Below are positions 1-8,364 of a DNA stretch of 64,000 nt, in pieces (positions within the stretch are counted from its first letter, which is position 1; each line of letters opens with the position of its first letter). Under the pieces are notes generated by a model. It was not told where the DNA came from and ran no database searches. It saw only the letters and a list, made by a program, of their open reading frames with translations. Origin of the DNA: Sphingomonas yantingensis (GTDB taxonomy: Bacteria > Pseudomonadota > Alphaproteobacteria > Sphingomonadales > Sphingomonadaceae); the NCBI RefSeq assembly GCF_014199325.1, contig NZ_JACIJJ010000001.1:806001-870000 (forward strand). Direction: 5' to 3'. The position numbers and the translations under genes are program-made.

Positions 1-722
1 GCGCGGATCTTTTGCAGGAAATCCTCGTGCGGGACCGTCACCTTGCCGTCCTGGTGCCCACACTGCTTTTCGTCCGACACTTGGTTCTCGATCTGGAGCG
101 CGCAGGCGCCCGCCTCGATCATCTTCTTGGCAAGAAGGTACGTCGCCTCGGCATTGCCGAAGCCCGCGTCGATATCGGCGATGATCGGCACGACATGCGT
201 CTCGTGATTGTCGATCGCGTTGAGGATGCGCTGCTCCTCGATCGCGTTGCCCGCCTCGCGCGCCTTGTCGAGGTCGCGGAACAGGCCACCCAATTCGCGC
301 GCGTCCGCCTGGCGCAGGAAGGTGTAGAGCTCCTCGATCAGCGCGGGGACGCTCGTCTTCTCGTGCATCGACTGGTCGGGCAGGGGGCCGAACTCGCTGC
401 GCAGCGCGGCGATCATCCAGCCGGAGAGATAGAGGTAGCGGCGCTTGGTGGTGCCGAAATGCTTCTTGATCGCGATCAGCTTCTGCTGGCCGATGAAGCC
501 GTGCCAGCAGCCGAGCGACTGGGTGTAGTTCGCGGGGTCCGCGTCGTAGGCGGCCATGTCCTCGCGCATGATCTTCGCGGTGTAGCGCGCGATGTCGAGG
601 CCGGTGCGGAAGCGGTTTTGGAGGCGCATCCGCGCCACCGAATGCGCGTCGATCGCGGCCCAGGGGGCACCCGCGGCGGCGATGGTGCGGGCGGCGTCGG
701 CGGTCGTCTGGGCAAGGGTCAT
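1..722 (-). CDS. aceA: Isocitrate lyase, N-terminal 240 residues (cut by window edge)
   Basis: This is the first enzyme of the glyoxylate shunt, splitting isocitrate into glyoxylate and succinate so that cells can grow on acetate or fatty acids. The frame opens at ATG 722-720 (MTLAQTTADAARTI) and stays open to the window edge, so the C-terminus is missing. Residues include YLSGWMIAALRSE, DIDAGFGNAEATYLLAKKMI, and near the edge the catalytic loop KQCGHQDGKVTVPHEDF, whose Cys-Gly-His is the isocitrate lyase signature. The N-terminal layout and the KQCGHQDGK form fit the longer (about 530-residue) proteobacterial class. It lies downstream of the cyclophilin gene on the same strand, with 128 bp between that probably hold its own promoter. 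Identification is firm; the class is inferred from the visible half. Confidence 0.92.
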   Translation of the reverse strand, partial: MTLAQTTADAARTIAAAGAPWAAIDAHSVARMRLQNRFRTGLDIARYTAKIMREDMAAYDADPANYTQSLGCWHGFIGQQKLIAIKKHFGTTKRRYLYLSGWMIAALRSEFGPLPDQSMHEKTSVPALIEELYTFLRQADARELGGLFRDLDKAREAGNAIEEQRILNAIDNHETHVVPIIADIDAGFGNAEATYLLAKKMIEAGACALQIENQVSDEKQCGHQDGKVTVPHEDFLQKIR

Positions 723-818
723 GGCACGTCTCGCTTCGTGAAGGTACCACCGGGTTATCGGCGGCGCTGTCACGAATCGAGGTAATCAGTCAGCTTTTGA
801 CGTGATGAAGTCCGCTTA

Positions 819-833
819 ACTGCAAAATGCAGT
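819..833. promoter_or_regulatory. Perfect palindrome upstream of aceA, candidate operator
   Basis: ACTGCA-AAA-TGCAGT is a perfect 6-bp inverted repeat about 100 bp upstream of the isocitrate lyase start, in the only non-coding stretch before that gene. Glyoxylate-shunt genes in many bacteria are controlled by short-chain acyl-responsive XRE-type regulators (RamB/ScfR class) that bind TGCAAA-like repeats. The TGCAAAATGCA core here resembles that. The regulator is not in the window and the assignment is inference. Confidence 0.4.
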
Positions 834-850
834 GAAACTCTGTAAATTCT

Positions 851-1444
851 TCACTTTAATCGAGCTGCGTGAAGGACCTTTATCGGCTGCGCAATCATCT
901 GGCCGGGGAAGTGGCCGCCCGGCTGGGTCGGCGCATTCAGGATGTTGTAGATCACGTCCATCCCCTCGACCACGCGGCCGAACGCGGCATAGCCCAGATT
1001 GTCGCCGGGCTTGGTCGGATCGGCATCGAGGCTCGGCTGGTCGCCGACGCTGATCGTGAAGTCGCCGCGCGCGCTGCCCGGCTCGAACCGCGCGACGCTG
1101 ATCGCGCCGTCGAGGTGCTTGACCCCGGTCTGCGTCGTCGGCTCGTGCCTGATCGGTGGGAGGGCGCGCTTGGGATCGTTCTGCACGCCGAACTGGACGA
1201 AGCCGAACTTCTCCCCCGCCTTGACCGTCCGATAGAAGGTGATGCCGTCCAGCCGCTTCTGATCGACATATTTCAGGAAATTGGCGGCGGTGACGGGCGC
1301 GCGGTCGGTCTCGACCGCGACGACGAAGCGGCCCTTGTCGGTGTCGATCGCCACCCGCTCGGTCTTCGGCTGGGGGGCGGGGGCAGGGGCCGGCGCGGTC
1401 TGGAGCGCGGCGGCGAACAGGCAAATGATCGGCATCAGGCTCAC
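851..1444 (-). CDS. Periplasmic cyclophilin-type peptidylprolyl isomerase
   Basis: This should catalyse cis-trans isomerisation of prolyl bonds in exported proteins. I chose the GTG at 1444 because GGAG (1453-1456) lies 8 nt upstream. The product (197 aa) then opens with a short signal peptide, MSLMPIICLFAAALQ, followed by an Ala-Pro stretch. An in-frame ATG at 1435 is a close alternative; extension to 1483 adds a Cys-containing stretch with no better ribosome site. The cyclophilin fold follows: DTDKGRFVVAVETDRAPVTA, then ANFLKYVDQ, ITFYRTV, FVQFGVQND, and late motifs LGYAAFGRVVEGMDVI. The usual GTG/FH active-site segment is only partly conserved, as in many Gram-negative secreted cyclophilins. 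It is divergent from trxB with about 100 bp between. Confidence 0.85.
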   Translation of the reverse strand: MSLMPIICLFAAALQTAPAPAPAPQPKTERVAIDTDKGRFVVAVETDRAPVTAANFLKYVDQKRLDGITFYRTVKAGEKFGFVQFGVQNDPKRALPPIRHEPTTQTGVKHLDGAISVARFEPGSARGDFTISVGDQPSLDADPTKPGDNLGYAAFGRVVEGMDVIYNILNAPTQPGGHFPGQMIAQPIKVLHAARLK

Positions 1445-1548
1445 AACGCAAACTCCTTTGCCCCGGTGCAGGCACGTCCCCATGTTGCAGCAAACCGCCC
1501 CGGATCGTAAGGCCGGAGCATTCCGTTTTCTCGACGAAAGTTTGCCCG

Positions 1549-2520
1549 ATGACGACCCATTCGACCCGCATGCTGATCCTGGGCTCCGGCCCTGCCGGGC
1601 TGTCCGCGGCGATCTATGGCGCGCGCGCCGGCATGGAGCCGATCGTCGTGCAGGGCATCCAGCCCGGCGGCCAGCTGATGACCACCACCGATGTCGAGAA
1701 TTACCCCGGCTTTCGCGAGGTCATCCAGGGCCCCTGGCTGATGGACGAGATGCAGGCGCAGGCAAGCCATGTCGGCACGCGCCTGATGTACGACACCATC
1801 GTCGAGGTCGATCTGTCGCGCCGGCCCTTCCGCCTGATCGGCGACGGCGGCGACGTGTACGAGGGCGAGACGCTGGTCATCGCGACCGGCGCGCAGGCCA
1901 AGTGGCTCGGCCTCGACAGCGAGGAGGCGCTCAAGGGCAAGGGCGTCAGCGCTTGCGCAACGTGCGACGGCTTCTTCTATCGCGGCAAGAAGGTGGCGGT
2001 GATCGGCGGCGGCAACACCGCGGTCGAGGAGGCACTGTACCTCACCAACCATTCGCCCGACGTGACGCTGATCCACCGCCGCGACACCCTGCGCGCCGAG
2101 AAGATCCTGCAGGCGCGGCTGCACGCCAACGAGCGGATCACGACGCTCTGGAACAAGGAAGTCGTGCGCTTCATCGACGGCGGCGGCACCGCGGGGCTCG
2201 TCGCGATCGAGCTGCGCGACACGGTGACAGGCGAATTGTCGACGCTCGACGTCGATGGCGGCTTCGTCGCGATCGGGCATCACCCCGCGACCGAGCTGTT
2301 CCGCGGCCATGTCGCGCTCGACGACGATGGCTATATCGCGGTCGAGACGGGCTCGACGCGCACGAACGTGCCGGGCGTGTTCGCGTGCGGCGACGTGATG
2401 GACAAGGTCTATCGCCAGGCGATCACGGCGGCGGGCACCGGCTGCATGGCCGCGCTCGACGCCGAGCGGTTCCTTGCCGAGGCGGAGTTCGTCGAGGAAC
2501 AGGCGCAGGCGGCGGAGTAA
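1549..2520 (+). CDS. trxB: Thioredoxin reductase
   Basis: This flavoenzyme passes electrons from NADPH to thioredoxin in the cytoplasm. The product is 323 aa, the usual length. An FAD-binding GSGPAG is at residues 12-17, the redox-active CATC at 136-139, and the NADPH-binding GGGNTAVE at 153-160. A second dinucleotide motif, GVFACGDVMD, sits near the C-terminus, with YRQAITAAGTGCMAALDAE as the closing FAD helix. The start ATG GCCCG-ATGACGACC is the first in frame and the N-terminus fits the family. Transcribed alone, it faces the M28 peptidase gene tail to tail across a GC hairpin. The divergent cyclophilin may share the upstream region. I see nothing odd. Confidence 0.97.
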   Translation: MTTHSTRMLILGSGPAGLSAAIYGARAGMEPIVVQGIQPGGQLMTTTDVENYPGFREVIQGPWLMDEMQAQASHVGTRLMYDTIVEVDLSRRPFRLIGDGGDVYEGETLVIATGAQAKWLGLDSEEALKGKGVSACATCDGFFYRGKKVAVIGGGNTAVEEALYLTNHSPDVTLIHRRDTLRAEKILQARLHANERITTLWNKEVVRFIDGGGTAGLVAIELRDTVTGELSTLDVDGGFVAIGHHPATELFRGHVALDDDGYIAVETGSTRTNVPGVFACGDVMDKVYRQAITAAGTGCMAALDAERFLAEAEFVEEQAQAAE

Positions 2521-2525
2521 GCGGC

Positions 2526-2546
2526 GGGGCGCCCGCGCGGCGCCCC
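2526..2546. terminator. GC hairpin between convergent trxB and M28 peptidase genes
   Basis: GGGGCGCC, a 5-nt loop, then GGCGCCCC form a perfect 8-bp stem in the 33-bp gap between two convergent stop codons. There is no T-tract, so intrinsic termination would be weak; position is the main argument. Confidence 0.5.
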
Positions 2547-2553
2547 GATCCGG

Positions 2554-3849
2554 TCAGCGCGTCGGCGCGGCCCTTCCTGCGAAGGTAACGATGCTCTCCG
2601 CGCCGCCCGCCAGCGCGGACACGCCGAAGAAATAGTCGTCGACGATCACGCCCTTCGCAGTGAAGCTCGTCGCGTCGGCCCCCACATCCGCATGGTCGGT
2701 CCAGTCCTGCGCGTCGTTGCGGCGCCAGTGGATGCGATAGCCGGTGGTGCCGGGCACCGCCGCCCACTTCACCGCCGAATCGACGCCGAGCGCGCCGTCG
2801 ACGCTGACGCCCGTGGGCGCGGAGGGCGCGTCGGCGAGGCGGCGTGCCACCGCGACGTTGATCGCCGTCACCTTGGCCGCATAGTCAAAGTTCATCTTGT
2901 CGATCGTGTCGCCATAGACGCGGCCGTTTTCGGTGCGCAGATTCTGGTGCTGCTGGTCGTAATTCTCGACCCCCACGGTGAAGCGGACAGCGGGATAGCC
3001 GAGGCGCAGGAACGCCTCGTGATCGCCGCCGCGGCCGAAGCGGTCGGGGCGGCGTACGGCGAATACGTCGAGCGCGCCGGGCATCGCCTTCGCCGTCGCG
3101 TCGATCGCCTTGGCGAGCGCGCGACTGGGGCCGTCGTCCTCGCCGCCGTCGCCGCGACGCTTCTTGGCTTCCTCGATCGTCTCGACCTGGCGGATGCCCT
3201 CCGAGAAGACGCGCACCCGGTCGGCGACGCGGCGGCCATCCTGCCCCACGGTGTTGCCGACGATATCGTTGTTGAGGACCGCATCGACGATCCAGCCGCG
3301 CTGCTTGGCGGTTTCCGCGAGCAACGTCGCGCCCCACAGCCCCTGTTCCTCACCCGACAGCGCCGCATAGACGATCGTCGCGCGGTGCTTGGACTTGGAC
3401 AGGAGGCGCGCCGATTCGATCGCCAGCGCCACGCCCGATGCGTCGTCATTGGCGCCCGGCGCTTCGCCCGCGGCGTCCATCACGTCGGAATTGCGGCTGT
3501 CGAGATGGCCCATGATGATGACGACGCGGTTGGGCTCGGTCCCCGGCTGGATGGCGAGCACGTCGGCGATCTCGACGCCCGTAGGCGCGCGCGGGCCGGT
3601 GAAGCTGCGGGCGATCCGCTCGGTCCTGAGGCAGCCGCCGCACGCCTTGCCGATCGCCTTGAACTCGGCCTCGACCCAGTTGCGCGCCGCACCGATGCCG
3701 CGCTTGGGATCGGTGGTGGTGGAGGCCGAGTGGCGGGTGCCGAAGCTTACCATCTTCTGCACGTCGGCGCGCATCCGTTGCGGCGAGGGCGCCTCCTGCG
3801 CGGTGGCGGGGACGGCGAGAAGGGCGAGGGGGATCAGGGTTTTGCGCAT
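2554..3849 (-). CDS. Secreted M28-family zinc peptidase with C-terminal Fn3-like domain
   Basis: This is probably a periplasmic or secreted aminopeptidase of the M28 family. The product is 431 aa with a clear signal peptide (MRKTLIPLALLAVPATAQ). Metal and catalytic residues are visible in order: H115 and D117 in GHLDSRN, D135 in GANDDASG, E167-E168 in LSGEEQG, D195 in LNNDIVG, and a late His in YDQQHQN. After about residue 350 the sequence changes to a beta-rich segment (SAPTGVSVDGALG, KWAAVPGTTGYRIHWRR) typical of a fibronectin type III module, which M28 exopeptidases often carry. A spacer rich in K, E and G (EEAKKRRGDGGEDD) sits mid-protein. It is transcribed alone, ahead of the stress-protein gene on the same strand. 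The substrate cannot be told from sequence. Confidence 0.9.
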   Translation of the reverse strand: MRKTLIPLALLAVPATAQEAPSPQRMRADVQKMVSFGTRHSASTTTDPKRGIGAARNWVEAEFKAIGKACGGCLRTERIARSFTGPRAPTGVEIADVLAIQPGTEPNRVVIIMGHLDSRNSDVMDAAGEAPGANDDASGVALAIESARLLSKSKHRATIVYAALSGEEQGLWGATLLAETAKQRGWIVDAVLNNDIVGNTVGQDGRRVADRVRVFSEGIRQVETIEEAKKRRGDGGEDDGPSRALAKAIDATAKAMPGALDVFAVRRPDRFGRGGDHEAFLRLGYPAVRFTVGVENYDQQHQNLRTENGRVYGDTIDKMNFDYAAKVTAINVAVARRLADAPSAPTGVSVDGALGVDSAVKWAAVPGTTGYRIHWRRNDAQDWTDHADVGADATSFTAKGVIVDDYFFGVSALAGGAESIVTFAGRAAPTR

Positions 3850-3880
3850 CAGCCAAATGGACCCGCCGATCCGCGCGGTG

Positions 3881-4336
3881 TCAACTGAGACGATCGATCC
3901 CGTCGCGGTCGAGGCTGCCGGGGATAATCATGACGGGCACGGGGAGCGCGCCCGCATCGGTGCCCGCGAAATGCGTGACGAGCGGCCCCGGCGCGCCGCT
4001 TGCCGCTGCGCCGAGCACGAGTGCGGCGATCTCCGGGTTCGCGGCGATCATCTCGCGCACGATCTTCGGTCCGTCGCCCTGGCGCACGGTGATCGAGGGC
4101 TTGAGCCCCGATTCGGACAGGAGTGTGCCCGCCGCGCCGGCGACCAGCGCCTCGGCATGCAGGCGCGCTTCCTCCTCCATCGTCGCCATTACCCCGCCCC
4201 ACTGGACGAACTCGGTCGAGGGGACGAGCGCGAGGATCTCGACCGATCCGCCCGTCTTGACCGCGCGCCGCGCGGCAAAGCGCATCGCGATCTCCGCCTC
4301 CGGGCTTTCGTCGATGACCACCAGATAGGTGCGCAT
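3881..4336 (-). CDS. Universal stress protein (UspA family)
   Basis: This is a single-domain cytoplasmic Usp of 151 aa. It starts [21 protein letters not shown] with the canonical beta1 strand and conserved Asp, then [10 protein letters not shown], and an alpha/beta core ending [20 protein letters not shown]...[12 protein letters not shown]. The nucleotide-binding loop G-2x-G-9x-G(S/T) is imperfect: the [11 protein letters not shown] segment lacks the usual spacing, so ATP binding is uncertain. It is divergent from the E2 gene with about 145 bp between, which must contain both promoters, and runs toward the M28 gene after a 31-bp gap. Members of the family help survival under starvation or redox stress; no more specific role is visible. 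Confidence 0.85.
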   Translation of the reverse strand: MRTYLVVIDESPEAEIAMRFAARRAVKTGGSVEILALVPSTEFVQWGGVMATMEEEARLHAEALVAGAAGTLLSESGLKPSITVRQGDGPKIVREMIAANPEIAALVLGAAASGAPGPLVTHFAGTDAGALPVPVMIIPGSLDRDGIDRLS

Positions 4337-4482
4337 GTGCCGGTTCCTCTCCCCCCGATGGACCAGAGGTGGCCCGGTCCGCGGCCCAGCGCAAGATACG
4401 TATGCGCGCGTGCCGGCCCTTGACCCCGCGCGGTCGGATGGCGAAGAGGCCTCAACCCCAGCGAACAGGCAGGATTCCTTCC

Positions 4483-5805
4483 ATGTCCATCGAACTCAAG
4501 ATGCCCGCACTCTCGCCGACGATGGAGGAGGGCACGCTTGCCAAGTGGCTCGTGAAGGAAGGCGACACGGTCAAGGCCGGCGACATCATGGCCGAGATCG
4601 AGACCGACAAGGCGACGATGGAGTTCGAGGCGGTCGACGAGGGCACGATCGCCAAGATCACCGTCGCCGAAGGCACCGACGGCGTGAAGGTCGGCACGGT
4701 CATCGCGATCCTGGCCGAAGAGGGCGAAGATGCCGGTTCGGTCGAGGCGCCCAAGGCAGAGGCTCCGAAGGCAGAGGCGCCGAAGGCCGAAGCGAAGGCC
4801 GAAGCCCCCAAGGCCGAGGAAAAGCCCGCCCCCGCGCCGACCCCTGCGCCTGCCCCCGCCGCCAAGAGCGACGGCAACCGCGTGAAGGCCAGCCCGCTGG
4901 CGCGCCGCATCGCTGCCGAAAAGGGCGTCGACCTGTCGGGCGTGTCGGGCAGCGGCCCGAACGGCCGGATCGTCAAGGCGGATGTCGAGGGCGCGAAGCC
5001 CGGCGCTGCCGCTGCCCCCGCCGCCAGGAGCGAGGCTGCGCCCAAGGCCGAGGCCGCCGCGCCCGCGCCCGCCGCTGCGCCGACCGAGGCGAAGGCCGTC
5101 TGGTACGACGAGTCGATCCCGCACGAGGTCGCCAAGCTCTCGAACATCCGCAAGACGATCGCCCGCCGCCTGACCGAGGCGAAGCAGACGATCCCGCACA
5201 TTTACCTGACCGTCGACATCCGCCTCGACGCGCTGCTCAAGCTGCGCGGCGAGCTCAACAAGGGGCTGGAGAAGCGCGGCGTGAAGCTGTCGGTCAACGA
5301 CATGCTCATCAAGGCGCTGGGCGTGGCGCTGGAAGCGACGCCCAAGTGCAACGTCACGTTCCTGGGCAACGACCTTGTCAGCTACCACCGCGCCGACGTG
5401 TCGGTGGCGGTGTCGACGCCCACCGGCCTCATCACCCCGATCGTGCGCGATGCGGCCAACAAGGCGCTGTCGAAGATCTCGACCGAGATGAAGGAACTGG
5501 GCGCGCTGGCGAAGGACAACAAGCTCAAGCCCGAACAGTATCAGGGCGGCACCGCGAGCCTCTCCAACATGGGCATGTTCGGGATCAAGCAGTTCGAGGC
5601 GGTCATCAATCCGCCGCAGGGCATGATCCTGGCGATCGGCGCGGGCGAGAAGCGCCCCTACATCGTCGACGACGCACTGGGCGTCGCGACGGTCATGTCG
5701 GCCACTGGCAGCTTCGACCACCGCGCGATCGACGGCGCGGACGGTGCCGAGTTGATGAAGCTGTTCAAGGAGCTGGTCGAGAACCCGATGGGTATGATCG
5801 CCTGA
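4483..5805 (+). CDS. pdhC: Pyruvate dehydrogenase complex E2, dihydrolipoamide acetyltransferase
   Basis: This core subunit of the pyruvate dehydrogenase complex transfers the acetyl group from lipoamide to CoA. The start is the ATG at 4483 ([17 protein letters not shown]), the classic E2 beginning; the frame is open further upstream but that part is not protein-like. Of 440 residues, about 1-77 form one lipoyl domain with lipoyl-Lys in [11 protein letters not shown] linker of APKAE repeats and Ala-Pro follows. The E3/E1-binding domain is [17 protein letters not shown]...[11 protein letters not shown]. The catalytic domain ends in [14 protein letters not shown] with the active-site His. The E1 genes are not in the window; lpdA (E3) follows about 1.1 kb downstream. 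The single lipoyl domain and [11 protein letters not shown] motif favour PDH over the 2-oxoglutarate complex. Confidence 0.95.
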   Translation: MSIELKMPALSPTMEEGTLAKWLVKEGDTVKAGDIMAEIETDKATMEFEAVDEGTIAKITVAEGTDGVKVGTVIAILAEEGEDAGSVEAPKAEAPKAEAPKAEAKAEAPKAEEKPAPAPTPAPAPAAKSDGNRVKASPLARRIAAEKGVDLSGVSGSGPNGRIVKADVEGAKPGAAAAPAARSEAAPKAEAAAPAPAAAPTEAKAVWYDESIPHEVAKLSNIRKTIARRLTEAKQTIPHIYLTVDIRLDALLKLRGELNKGLEKRGVKLSVNDMLIKALGVALEATPKCNVTFLGNDLVSYHRADVSVAVSTPTGLITPIVRDAANKALSKISTEMKELGALAKDNKLKPEQYQGGTASLSNMGMFGIKQFEAVINPPQGMILAIGAGEKRPYIVDDALGVATVMSATGSFDHRAIDGADGAELMKLFKELVENPMGMIA

Positions 5806-5818
5806 AGGTAACGCCGCC

Positions 5819-6019
5819 GTGCCCGCCAATCGCGTCGTCGTCGAATTGCTCTACGTCGCATCGGGCGTGCTGGCGGCGTTCGCGATCGGCTGGGCGGCGG
5901 CATGGGCCTATCCGGTCGGGCGGGCCAATATCTGGCTCGTAACCTATGTATCGGCGGCGGTGGTGGTGCTGCTCGGTATCCGCCCGGTGCTGCGCGCGAT
6001 CCGCGGAGAAACGAAGTGA
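5819..6019 (+). CDS. Small two-helix membrane protein
   Basis: A 66-aa protein starting at GTG 5819, 13 bp after the E2 stop. Two hydrophobic segments are visible, VVVELLYVASGVLAAFAIGW (about 6-25) and IWLVTYVSAAVVVLLGI (about 38-54), ending in a basic tail (RPVLRAIRGETK). Its stop overlaps the thioesterase start as GTGA. I do not recognise a family; coupling to the E2 and thioesterase genes is positional only. Confidence 0.6.
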   Translation: MPANRVVVELLYVASGVLAAFAIGWAAAWAYPVGRANIWLVTYVSAAVVVLLGIRPVLRAIRGETK

Positions 6020-6399
6020 GTGAAACCCCGCCCGACCGCGCGCCCGCGCTGCGCGTCACGACGATGCCCGCCGATGCCAATGCTTACGGCGACATCTTCG
6101 GCGGCTGGCTGATGAGCCAGATGGACATGGCCGCGGGCCTTGTCGCCGCGCGCTATTCCAAGGGACGGGCGGTCACCGTCGCGATGGACGGGATGCAGTT
6201 CCACGCGCCCGTCGCGGTCGGCGATGAGGTGTCGGTGTTCTGTGACATCGTCAGGGTCGGTCGCACGTCGATGACGATCGCCGTCGAAGCCTGGCGCCGC
6301 GACCGTCACCAGGAGGAACAGTGCCGCGTTACGCAGGCGCAGTTCGTGTTCGTGGCGGTGGACGAGCAGAAGCGCCCGCGGGTGATCGGTGAGGGGTAA
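6016..6399 (+). CDS. Acyl-CoA thioesterase, hotdog fold (YciA-like)
   Basis: This should hydrolyse acyl-CoA to free acid and CoA in the cytoplasm. I start it at the GTG 6016, which overlaps the previous stop as GTGA; the longer frame upstream reads antisensibly through the small membrane gene. The 127-aa product carries the family hallmarks: MPADANAYGDIFGGWLMSQMDMAAG, with Asn/Asp of the hotdog active site, then AVTVAMDGMQFHAPVAVGDEVSVFCDIV and VGRTSMTIAVEAWRRD, closing with AQFVFVAVDEQKRPR. This arrangement is that of YciA-type thioesterases, which act as homo-oligomers on short to long acyl-CoA. Placement between the E2 and E3 genes suggests, but does not prove, a link to acetyl-CoA balance. 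Confidence 0.88.
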   Translation: MSETPPDRAPALRVTTMPADANAYGDIFGGWLMSQMDMAAGLVAARYSKGRAVTVAMDGMQFHAPVAVGDEVSVFCDIVRVGRTSMTIAVEAWRRDRHQEEQCRVTQAQFVFVAVDEQKRPRVIGEG

Positions 6400-6407
6400 T
6401 GCCGCTT

Positions 6408-6535
6408 CCTTTCCCTCCCCCCTCGCGGGGGAGAGTGCGAGGTCGGTTCTGCCCCTGGGAGAACCGAAATGGCGCGGGGCGCCGTTTCCCTCGCATTGGG
6501 CCCGCGCCGAAGGCGTGGGAGGGAGAGGGGTCGCG
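6408..6535. repeat. GC-rich hairpin cluster, left flank of the DUF559 gene
   Basis: The stretch after the thioesterase stop does not look like protein. It holds a C-run/G-run hairpin (TCCCCCC-TCGC-GGGGGA, about 6416-6432), then a perfect 7-bp inverted repeat CGGTTCT/AGAACCG at 6444-6466, and ends in GGGAGGGAGAGGGG, the complement of the CCCTCTCCC theme in the right-hand flank. This resembles the palindromic intergenic elements scattered in sphingomonad genomes. Confidence 0.45.
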
Positions 6536-6553
6536 CTCGCCAGAGCGCGGTCG

Positions 6554-6940
6554 ATGCGCCGCCAGCCGACCGATGCCGAGCGTGTTATGTGGCGGCTCCT
6601 CCGCGCGCATCGTTTCGCTGCAACCAAATGGAAGCGTCAACAGCCGATCGGCCGATACATCGTCGATTTCGTCTGTTTCGAGCGTCGTCTGATCGTTGAA
6701 GCTGATGGCAGCCAACACGCCGACAACACCTATGACGTCGCGCGCGACGCATGGCTCCGGGCGCAGGGGTTCGCGATCCTCCGTTTCTGGAACGACGACA
6801 TTCTGAACAATGCCGAAGGCGTGGCGACCGCCATCCTCGCGGCGCTGAACGGCAGCGAGGCCGGCATCGAGCCGGCCCCGCCGCCACCCCCTCTCCCCGG
6901 CCCTCCCCCGCAAGGGGGGAGGGAGAGCATGGAGCTTTGA
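6554..6940 (+). CDS. DUF559 (VSR-like) endonuclease-domain protein
   Basis: The core TDAERVMWRLLRAHRF, KWKRQQPIGRYIVDFVCFERRLIVEADGSQH and DAWLRAQGFAILRFWNDDIL is the DUF559 domain, a PD-(D/E)xK nuclease fold related to very-short-patch-repair (Vsr) endonucleases. Candidate catalytic residues are D of YIVDFV and E of VEADG. The start is uncertain: the frame is open from 6389 but its first 50 codons lie in repeat-like DNA, so I use ATG 6554 (128 aa). The last 30 residues are Pro/Gly-rich (PAPPPPPLPGPPPQGG) because the frame runs through a GC hairpin before stopping directly at the lpdA start. It sits inside an otherwise metabolic operon and looks like an insertion. No DNA target or activity is known for this gene. 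Confidence 0.75.
   Translation: MRRQPTDAERVMWRLLRAHRFAATKWKRQQPIGRYIVDFVCFERRLIVEADGSQHADNTYDVARDAWLRAQGFAILRFWNDDILNNAEGVATAILAALNGSEAGIEPAPPPPPLPGPPPQGGRESMEL
6891..6927. repeat. GC hairpin at the DUF559/lpdA junction
   Basis: CCCTCCCCC (6901-6909), a 5-nt GCAAG loop, and GGGGGAGGG (6915-6923) form a perfect 9-bp stem, framed by CTCTCC/GGAGAG. It lies inside the DUF559 frame and encodes its Pro-rich tail. It is the counterpart of the hairpins on the other side of that gene. Confidence 0.55.
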
Positions 6941-8359
6941 ATGGCTGACACCTACGACCTCATCGTTCTCGGCTCCGGGCCCGGCGGCTATGTCGCGGCG
7001 ATCCGCGCGAGCCAGCTCGGACTCAAGACCGCGATCGTCGAGCGCGAGTTGCTCGGGGGCATCTGCCTCAACTGGGGCTGTATCCCGACCAAGGCGCTGC
7101 TGCGTTCGGCCGAGATCTTCCATTACATGCAGCACGCGAAGAATTACGGGCTGGCCGCCGAGAAGATCAGCGCCGACCTGGATGCGGTGGTCAAGCGGTC
7201 GCGCGGGGTGGCCAAGCAGCTCAATCAGGGCGTCACGCACCTGATGAAGAAGAACAAGATCGCCGTCCACATGGGCGAGGGCAAGCTGACGGGGAAGGGC
7301 AAGCTCAGCGTCACCGACAAGGACGGCAAGACGACCGAGCTCAGCGCCAAACACATCATCCTGGCGACCGGCGCGCGCGCCCGCGACCTGCCGGGCACGC
7401 CCGCAGACGGCAAGCGCGTCTGGACCTATCGTCACGCGATGACGCCGACCGAGATGCCGACCAAGCTGCTCGTCATCGGATCGGGCGCGATCGGAATCGA
7501 GTTCGCGAGCTTCTACAACGACATGGGCGCCGAGACGACCGTCGTCGAGATGATGGACCGCATCGTGCCGGTCGAGGATGCCGACGTGTCCGCCTTCCTC
7601 GAAAAGTCGCTGGTGAAGCAGGGGATGCGCATCCTGACCAAGGCGGGCGTCAGCGACATAAAGGTCGGCGGCGACGGCGTATCGGTCAAGTTGAAGGACA
7701 AGGCCGGCAAGGAAACGACCGAGACGTTCAGCCACGTCATCACCGCGATCGGCATCGTCCCCAACACCGAGAATCTGGGGCTTGAGGCGCTGAAGGTCGA
7801 GGTCAACGACCGCGGGTTCCTGAAGACCGATCCGATGTGCCGCACCAATGTCGATGGGCTGTGGGCGATCGGCGACATCACCGCGCCGCCGTGGCTGGCC
7901 CACAAGGCGAGCCACGAGGGCGTGATCGCCGCCGAGAGCATCGCGCAGGCGCTGGGCAACAAGGACGTCCACCCGCACGCGATGGACGTGCGCAACATTC
8001 CCGGCTGCACCTATTGCCATCCGCAGGTGGCCAGCGTCGGCCTGACCGAGGCGAAGGCGAAGGAAGCGGGTTACGAGGTCAAGGTCGGCAATTTCCCGTT
8101 CATCGGCAACGGCAAGGCGATCGCGTTGGGCGAGGCCGAAGGCTTCATCAAGACGGTGTTCGATGCCAAGACCGGCGAGCTCTTGGGCGCGCACATGGTC
8201 GGCGCCGAGGTGACCGAGCTGATCCAGGGCTATACCGTCGGCAAGACGCTCGAGACGACCGAAGCCGAGCTGATGCAGACCGTCTTCCCGCATCCGACGC
8301 TGTCCGAGATGATGCACGAAAGCGTGCTGTCGGCGTACGGCAAGGCGCTGCACATCTGA
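6941..8359 (+). CDS. lpdA: Dihydrolipoyl dehydrogenase (E3)
   Basis: This FAD enzyme re-oxidises dihydrolipoamide on the E2 subunit and passes electrons to NAD+. The product is 472 aa, standard length. FAD-binding GSGPGGYVAA is at residues 11-20, the redox disulphide at C42 and C47 in GGICLNWGCIPTK, the NAD+ site in VIGSGAIGIEFASFYNDMG, and the C-terminal catalytic dyad in VFPHPTLSEMMHE. The ATG directly follows the TGA of the DUF559 frame, and the local ribosome site is GGGAGAGC in the hairpin just upstream. Gene order (E2, small genes, E3) points to the pyruvate dehydrogenase complex, though one E3 may serve several complexes. Confidence 0.96.
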   Translation: MADTYDLIVLGSGPGGYVAAIRASQLGLKTAIVERELLGGICLNWGCIPTKALLRSAEIFHYMQHAKNYGLAAEKISADLDAVVKRSRGVAKQLNQGVTHLMKKNKIAVHMGEGKLTGKGKLSVTDKDGKTTELSAKHIILATGARARDLPGTPADGKRVWTYRHAMTPTEMPTKLLVIGSGAIGIEFASFYNDMGAETTVVEMMDRIVPVEDADVSAFLEKSLVKQGMRILTKAGVSDIKVGGDGVSVKLKDKAGKETTETFSHVITAIGIVPNTENLGLEALKVEVNDRGFLKTDPMCRTNVDGLWAIGDITAPPWLAHKASHEGVIAAESIAQALGNKDVHPHAMDVRNIPGCTYCHPQVASVGLTEAKAKEAGYEVKVGNFPFIGNGKAIALGEAEGFIKTVFDAKTGELLGAHMVGAEVTELIQGYTVGKTLETTEAELMQTVFPHPTLSEMMHESVLSAYGKALHI

Positions 8360-8364
8360 CCGGT

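Noticed and set aside
4369-4482. N-terminal extension of the E2 gene
   Set aside because: Arg-rich, not lipoyl-domain-like; ATG 4483 matches the known E2 start.
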